A DNA stretch of 64,000 nt. It comes from Pieris napi. Lineage: Eukaryota; Arthropoda; Insecta; Lepidoptera; Pieridae. The notes below the pieces were generated by a model, which saw only the letters and a program-made list of their open reading frames with translations, did no database searches and was not told the origin of the DNA. Of the stretch, positions 59,483-64,000 are shown piece after piece. Within the stretch, counting starts at the first letter, position 1; every line of letters starts with the position of its first letter. The stretch covers positions 12,178,001 through 12,242,000 of the forward strand of contig NC_062246.1 of assembly GCF_905475465.1 (NCBI RefSeq), in the 5' to 3' direction. Both the position numbers and the translations under genes were made by a program.

Positions 59483-59639
59483 ATTTATTTAATTTTTATT
59501 ATTGAATTTTTTGTAGCATTTAAATCTACCAATATGGTCATATATGTAAGAAAAGATAGCTTGTAACATATACTGTAGATATATTATATAATATGTAGTA
59601 AACTTCAATAAATAAATATATTTAATGCAATTGTAAAAC

Positions 59640-59830
59640 AATAAGCAGGTGAGTGCTCTGCGTGTACATGTCGGTTTTAGGGTCTAAGACATGCCGATTT
59701 CCTCGCGATGTTTACCTTTACTGTACGAGAAAGTTGGCACACAAAAAGTTGGCACATAGCAAAATCCATTGGTCCACCGCCGGCCAGCCGTGATTTGACC
59801 TCTGAGTTGAGAAAGGCTTATGCAATCGTA
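59640..59830 (-). repeat. Degenerate SINE fragment
   Basis: Minus-strand relationship through GTTTTAGGGTCTAAGACATG and TTTACTGTACGAGAAAG on the plus strand. It contains a local duplication of AAAGTTGGCACA. Confidence 0.5.
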
Positions 59831-61174
59831 AAATTTATTAATTATAATTGTGGAGACGCGACCGAATTATCAATCTTATAGTGGTACGCCGACAATTTTA
59901 TCGTAGTAGAGGCGCTAGGTCAGAGACCGAAGAAGGTAAGCAGCTGCTTCCTGGTCTGCCTGGACCTTTTAAGACGTAGGATGATACAGGGACTAATTAT
60001 AGCAGAAGATTATGTAAAATAATTGTAAATTTATAATAATACATAACTTCAATCCGGTAAAAAAGTGTTTTCTTTAGCAGAAGATTACATAAACATTTTG
60101 GCTGTATTTTTTTATAATCTGTGGCTGGAAGAGATTAATAGCCACACGGCAGTCTACTGACAAATTGTTTTTTTTAATATTGCAACGTGTAAATATAATC
60201 TTAACGCATTAAATAAAATAAAGCCTAGTTTTTGCTAAGGTTTTATCGATATTCAGTAAAATGCGTTATACCTAGCAACATGTTTTGTATAAGCCACACA
60301 ATGCGATTTGCTAGGTCACAATACTGGGGAACTAGGTATTATATTTAAGGCTTTTACATACGAAACGTTTTTTAAACAATTCTTTTGAGTTTATGGTGCG
60401 CTAAATTGTTTATAAAATTTAAAAAAGCTTTAACGCACAAATTCAGTTTAAAAAAATACATATGCTCCATGATAGTGGTTATGATACGCATATTTTACGT
60501 AATTATGGAAAAAACAGAAGAAAGAGAAAGTTATTTGTCTATTAGATGCTTTGTTTATTTAAAGCCTTGGTTAAGTTGAAATATTTGCATAACAGTGAAC
60601 TCTACTAAGGAACGATTCCTGGAAGTAGCGCATCTGAATAGGTAAATTAACTAAGGGAAATTTTCAATTAAAAACTATGGAAGTTTGTATTGGATTTTTG
60701 GCTAACAAAATTGCCATATGTCTTTGAATTATTTACTTATACACGCGAGTAACAAACACCTAAGTAATATAATTTTGATACTGATTAATAAGATAAGATA
60801 ACTCATATAAAAAATAACCAATCTGAGATATATTATATAGAAAACTCTAGCATATGACCAGCCTTATTCAATGTGGGTTGAGTTACAATGTCACTTCCTA
60901 ATAATAGCTTATAACACCAATACAGGATTATTGCGAAACGTAGGCGTGATATTTTAAAAATATCGCCATATTTTAAAGAGTTTTGATGAAAATCTGTATA
61001 GAGAAGTGTTTTTCACTTCGTAAGTGAATGAAGTGAAGCACTAGTACCACCTAAAAACCTATGGAGCAGGTTATCAATTCGACGTTTCTTTTGTGTGTAT
61101 ACTACGCTAGTACTACAAACGTAGTAAAAACGTACGTAGTTAATTGTAAAATAATAAACGGCTTAAATATAACA

Positions 61175-61480
61175 GTGTTTCCTCCAACTTTGATTTTGAT
61201 CCCTTTGGAGTAGAGACATCGGCCGTGGGGTTTAAGTGCACAGGCACTCTCTAATTAATGATTTAAGTTGGCGCCTGGTAGATAGTACCGGTGACCCCAG
61301 AGCTGGTACTTTCCTGGCTCAACGAATAAGTATCGCAATACAGCGAGGAGATGCTTCCAGCATTAAAGGCCTGCAAACAAACTTTTTAAATTCAAATAAG
61401 TTTTCTAATCATCTATTTTAAATTATTATTATTATTACTATCTAGGTTAAGAATATTGTAAATACTGTAGGTATATTTGT
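61175..61480 (+). mobile_element. LINE family C reverse-transcriptase C-terminal fragment
   Basis: The plus strand encodes DLSWRLVDSTGDPRAGTFLA and QRISIAIQRGDASSIKGL, ending in a stop near 61420, followed by TACTATCTAGGTTAAGAATA. It matches the protein end in 30846-31300. The 5' part is missing. Confidence 0.78.
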
Positions 61481-61729
61481 GGGTTGGAAATAAATTCCTA
61501 CATATAAAATTAATAGGATAGTACCCTGTCTCTCTATAAAAATAATAACTTATCGTTTAATACATTTCTTTAGGTAGTGAAAAACAATTAATACAAATAA
61601 GTTATTTACTGCGCTAAAAAATATTAAGATAATCAGTAGGATGTTATAATAGGAACTTAGGCCGGCTAGAGATATCCTGAACCTAGAATATTCTAAAAGC
61701 ATTGAAAGCGCTGTCAAAAATACATGTGA

Positions 61730-62060
61730 GATTATCTAATATATAAAATTCTCGGGTCACAATGTTCGTTCCCATACTCCTCCGAAACGGCTCGACCGAT
61801 TCTTATAAAAAGATTTTATGCATATTCAGTAAGTCTGAGAATCGGCTACTATCTTTCTTTCAAACCCCTTAATGAAATCCCTAATTTTTTATTTTTATTT
61901 TTTATGAGACAGCATACAAAAATCCATATAACCCCTAATTTTCAGCCCCGAAATCAACCCCTATTGTTTATTAAAGAAGATAGATAGTTATTTTTATTGG
62001 ACTAAAAAAAGTAATAATATACATGACAAAACAACGTTTGCCAGGTCAACTTGTATATAT
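61730..62060 (+). mobile_element. Helitron-like non-autonomous element
   Basis: Begins about CTAATATATAAAATTCTCGG, then TCCGAAACGGCTCGACCGAT, a segment common to many insect Helitron-type elements, and ends near ACAACGTTTGCCAGGTCAAC. There is no Rep/helicase frame, no inverted repeats, and the borders are approximate. The assignment rests on recalled consensus sequence. Confidence 0.55.
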
Positions 62061-63504
62061 ATTAGATATATGTATGTATATATATATATATATTAAACTT
62101 TTATTATTAAACTTTTTGGTTCAAAAAAAGGAAAACTGACAAGCTGCACCCTGGAGTATATAGATAATACAATAAAATGTCAGTTTCGTATCGATTTTAT
62201 CAATTATTATCTATGAATTGCATGCATTTTACAAAAATACAATGTCGCTCATATATCCGAAATTTGACAATTTATAAGGAATTTGTGCAGAAAATAATAA
62301 AATATTTTAACATACTATGTGAGTATTGTGTTTAGTGTGTTGTATGTAGAAAATGGGTAATTTTGTTGCGACATTTTTGTAAAAGTTTTTTTTTCTCTTT
62401 GGCCTTTGTTTCTACTACCTCCGTGGCCTAGTCACGCACTTGATTCAATTTCCGGCACTTGACATAGCACCATCATATACTAACAATATGTTAAATATGA
62501 AGAGAAAATCGTTAGTGGGACAGTTACTATACGGTTCTTGGGTCATCGGGGTGCTTTAAATAATGGAAGATTTTAGTTTTACTATGTATTAACCACTCGC
62601 GTACAACAATAGAATTGAAGCGAAATAATGAATATATAATAATAACGAATGAATGTAATGTAACCGTTGAAGAGAGTGCCTACGTCTATACTCTCGGGGC
62701 GTAACTCCGACGATTTAGGAATTCGCCACGCTTACAAAACTAAGAAAGCCTGAGTGAGCAAAATGTACAGCCTTGTATCGTACCGACACAATAATGTGTC
62801 TACAACATATCTTCGTGGTAATCGATTAGCTTCAATATTTGGATTTCTTAGATAGCGAAAATTCACACGAAGAGTGTCTAGTCTAGTGGTTAACCGTGCA
62901 ACACTGATCTCGTGCCTTAAAACCACGGTTCTATGGGCAAAATATCATGAAGAAATCGATCAGGGTTTTCCCAAGTCTTATTATTATTATTTATTTATAA
63001 AATGTTCATAAAACCATGGGGATAACTAAACCCTTGAGGGTTCCGGGACTCCTCACATATACGTCAATGCAATTTTGATAAATTTCTGACCTTGAAATAT
63101 AATAGAATTATCAAAAAATAGATATTATCAAAAAAGTCCGATTTCCGATTTTTTACTGTTCAAATAATCTTATCACTCAATTGCCTGTAAATGATTCTAG
63201 GAATACTCATAATACGATTTATCGCATTTAATCTACGCTATGATATTTCTGTAATCGCCGCCCGCCTATATATTTAATATCTTATAAAAGATTAGGAATA
63301 ATCACATTTAACAAATAAAAATGAATGTATACATTTATCAATTGTTTTAAGCCTGAGATGAAAACAGAGATTTGAGAAGTCAAACACTACCTCTTCATCT
63401 CACAGGTCCATGTTAGAGGAACCTCATGCAATATGTTCTTTTACAGATGGCAGGTAGAAGGCATGAAGTGAATTGAACGCACACATAGCATAACCGTTAT
63501 CAAG

Positions 63505-63606
63505 ATGGCCTGCCTTCCCTTCCCGAGCCAGGAGTATGTGCCCGTCGCCGAGTTTTACGCCGAGAAATCTATATTTGTCACGGGGGGCACGGGATTCATG
63601 GGAAAG
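63505..63606 (+). CDS. Fatty acyl-CoA reductase, first coding exon only
   Basis: Reduces fatty acyl-CoA to fatty alcohol using NADPH, for wax, cuticular lipids or sex pheromone (known of the family). This exon encodes 34 residues, ending in [17 protein letters not shown], where TGGTGFMG is the nucleotide-binding TGxxGxxG motif. It ends in phase 0 at a good donor (AAG/GTAAGA). The rest, normally 450-550 residues in total, is beyond the window. Leader sequence includes acceptors ending at 63405 and 63446 and a 9-codon upstream ORF at 63447-63476. Whether it is a pheromone-gland or general enzyme cannot be told from this exon. Confidence 0.85.
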
Positions 63607-63831
63607 GTAAGAAAAACCAATCAAAGTTTTAACCCACGTTCATTTAAGGGGGTTTAGTCGTACTAGGCGTAAACCTAAGGGGCAGAGGCAAACGAATCAA
63701 TCGCTGCGTGCAAGCACATACCTTTTTAACACTGTACATTATATGTTTAAGAGAAAGTCAATTATATATTCAAAGTTATAATCATTGTTAAACAACAATA
63801 AAATTTCCTTTTTACTATTATGTATTTTCAA

Positions 63832-64000
63832 ACCCAAACTCAAAATAACCTTATTCATATAGTTCACCAAGTACACTCATAAACGTCAACAGAAAAGATA
63901 ATAAATTGATTCTAAATGTAAATTTACTACCAGTTCAAAAGTCAAAGGCGTAGAGCGGGCAAGAAGAACTGGCAAGAAGCTCTCCGACACTCTTTTTAAT
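63832..64000 (-). repeat. Interspersed repeat family L, cut by the window end
   Basis: Minus strand: AAAAAGAGTGTCGGAGAGC, GCCAGTTCTTCTTGCCCGC, GACGTTTATGAGTGTAC and ATGAATAAGGTTATTTTGAG. It lies in the first intron after the coding exon of the reductase. Confidence 0.8.

Larger units (their letters stand above)
48819..63504. other. Repeat-rich gene-free stretch
   Basis: No coding exon with matching splice sites was recognised across 14.7 kb. It contains many of the repeats listed separately. A GC-richer piece at 51590-51780 and another at 59870-59990 carry no recognisable frame. A tRNA-like sequence at 62873-62935 (CTAGTGGTTAACCGTGCAAC) lacks a full tRNA fold. Leader sequence of the reductase lies at its right end (acceptors end at 63405 and 63446). 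A 9-codon upstream ORF starts at 63447. Confidence 0.45.

Noticed and set aside
62873..62935. tRNA gene
   Set aside because: A-box-like CTAGTGGTTAACC and a poor B-box occur, but no cloverleaf can be formed; probably a repeat remnant.

Overview
The window is nuclear DNA from an insect, almost certainly a moth or butterfly. The evidence is an AT-rich background, short exons with GT/AG introns, insect-type genes (pavarotti, a BRSK/SAD kinase, a fatty acyl-CoA reductase), and dense repeats of types seen in Lepidoptera: tRNA-derived SINEs, LINE 3' ends, small inverted-repeat (MITE) elements and a Helitron-like piece. No bacterial, viral, rRNA, intact tRNA or CRISPR features were found. Gene models and repeat families were read by eye; names rest on recalled family sequences, not on a database search.

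Layout. Positions 1-2852 hold a transposon-like unit with two nearly identical 359-bp direct repeats, a short motif (consensus TCTMCCCTGG) repeated on both strands, and a decayed coding region. Positions 2853-10475 are largely empty apart from repeat remnants. Positions 10476-34816 on the minus strand hold a complete BRSK/SAD-family kinase. I could assemble 23 coding exons in which every splice phase agrees, giving 820 residues, with two small overlapping upstream ORFs just before the start codon. The 6.2-kb intron between its exons 5 and 6 contains, on the opposite strand, an intronless complete pavarotti/KIF23 mitotic kinesin (23417-25996).

From 38.4 to 48 kb is a cluster of small genes: an unrecognised two-exon gene for a 105-residue protein with an acidic repetitive tail (+), an eight-finger C2H2 zinc-finger protein (-), SMIM12 (-, two exons), and NDUFAF5 (+, six exons). 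SMIM12 and NDUFAF5 are head to head, about 600 bp apart. Perfect-armed palindromes lie in the last NDUFAF5 intron and just past its stop codon. From 48.8 to 63.5 kb there is no recognisable coding exon, only repeats. A GC-richer block at 48.6-48.8 kb ending in a good splice donor could be a first exon. At 63505-63606 lies the first coding exon of a fatty acyl-CoA reductase, which continues beyond the window.

The genes do not form one pathway. The BRSK kinase should act in neuronal polarity and synapse control, pavarotti in cytokinesis, NDUFAF5 in mitochondrial complex I assembly, and the reductase in fatty alcohol synthesis for wax, cuticle or pheromone. The points most worth a second look are the direct-repeat element at the left edge, the nested intronless kinesin, the stacked upstream ORFs of BRSK, an inverted transposon pair flanking four BRSK exons, and a SINE whose tail forms the splice acceptor of the last BRSK exon.
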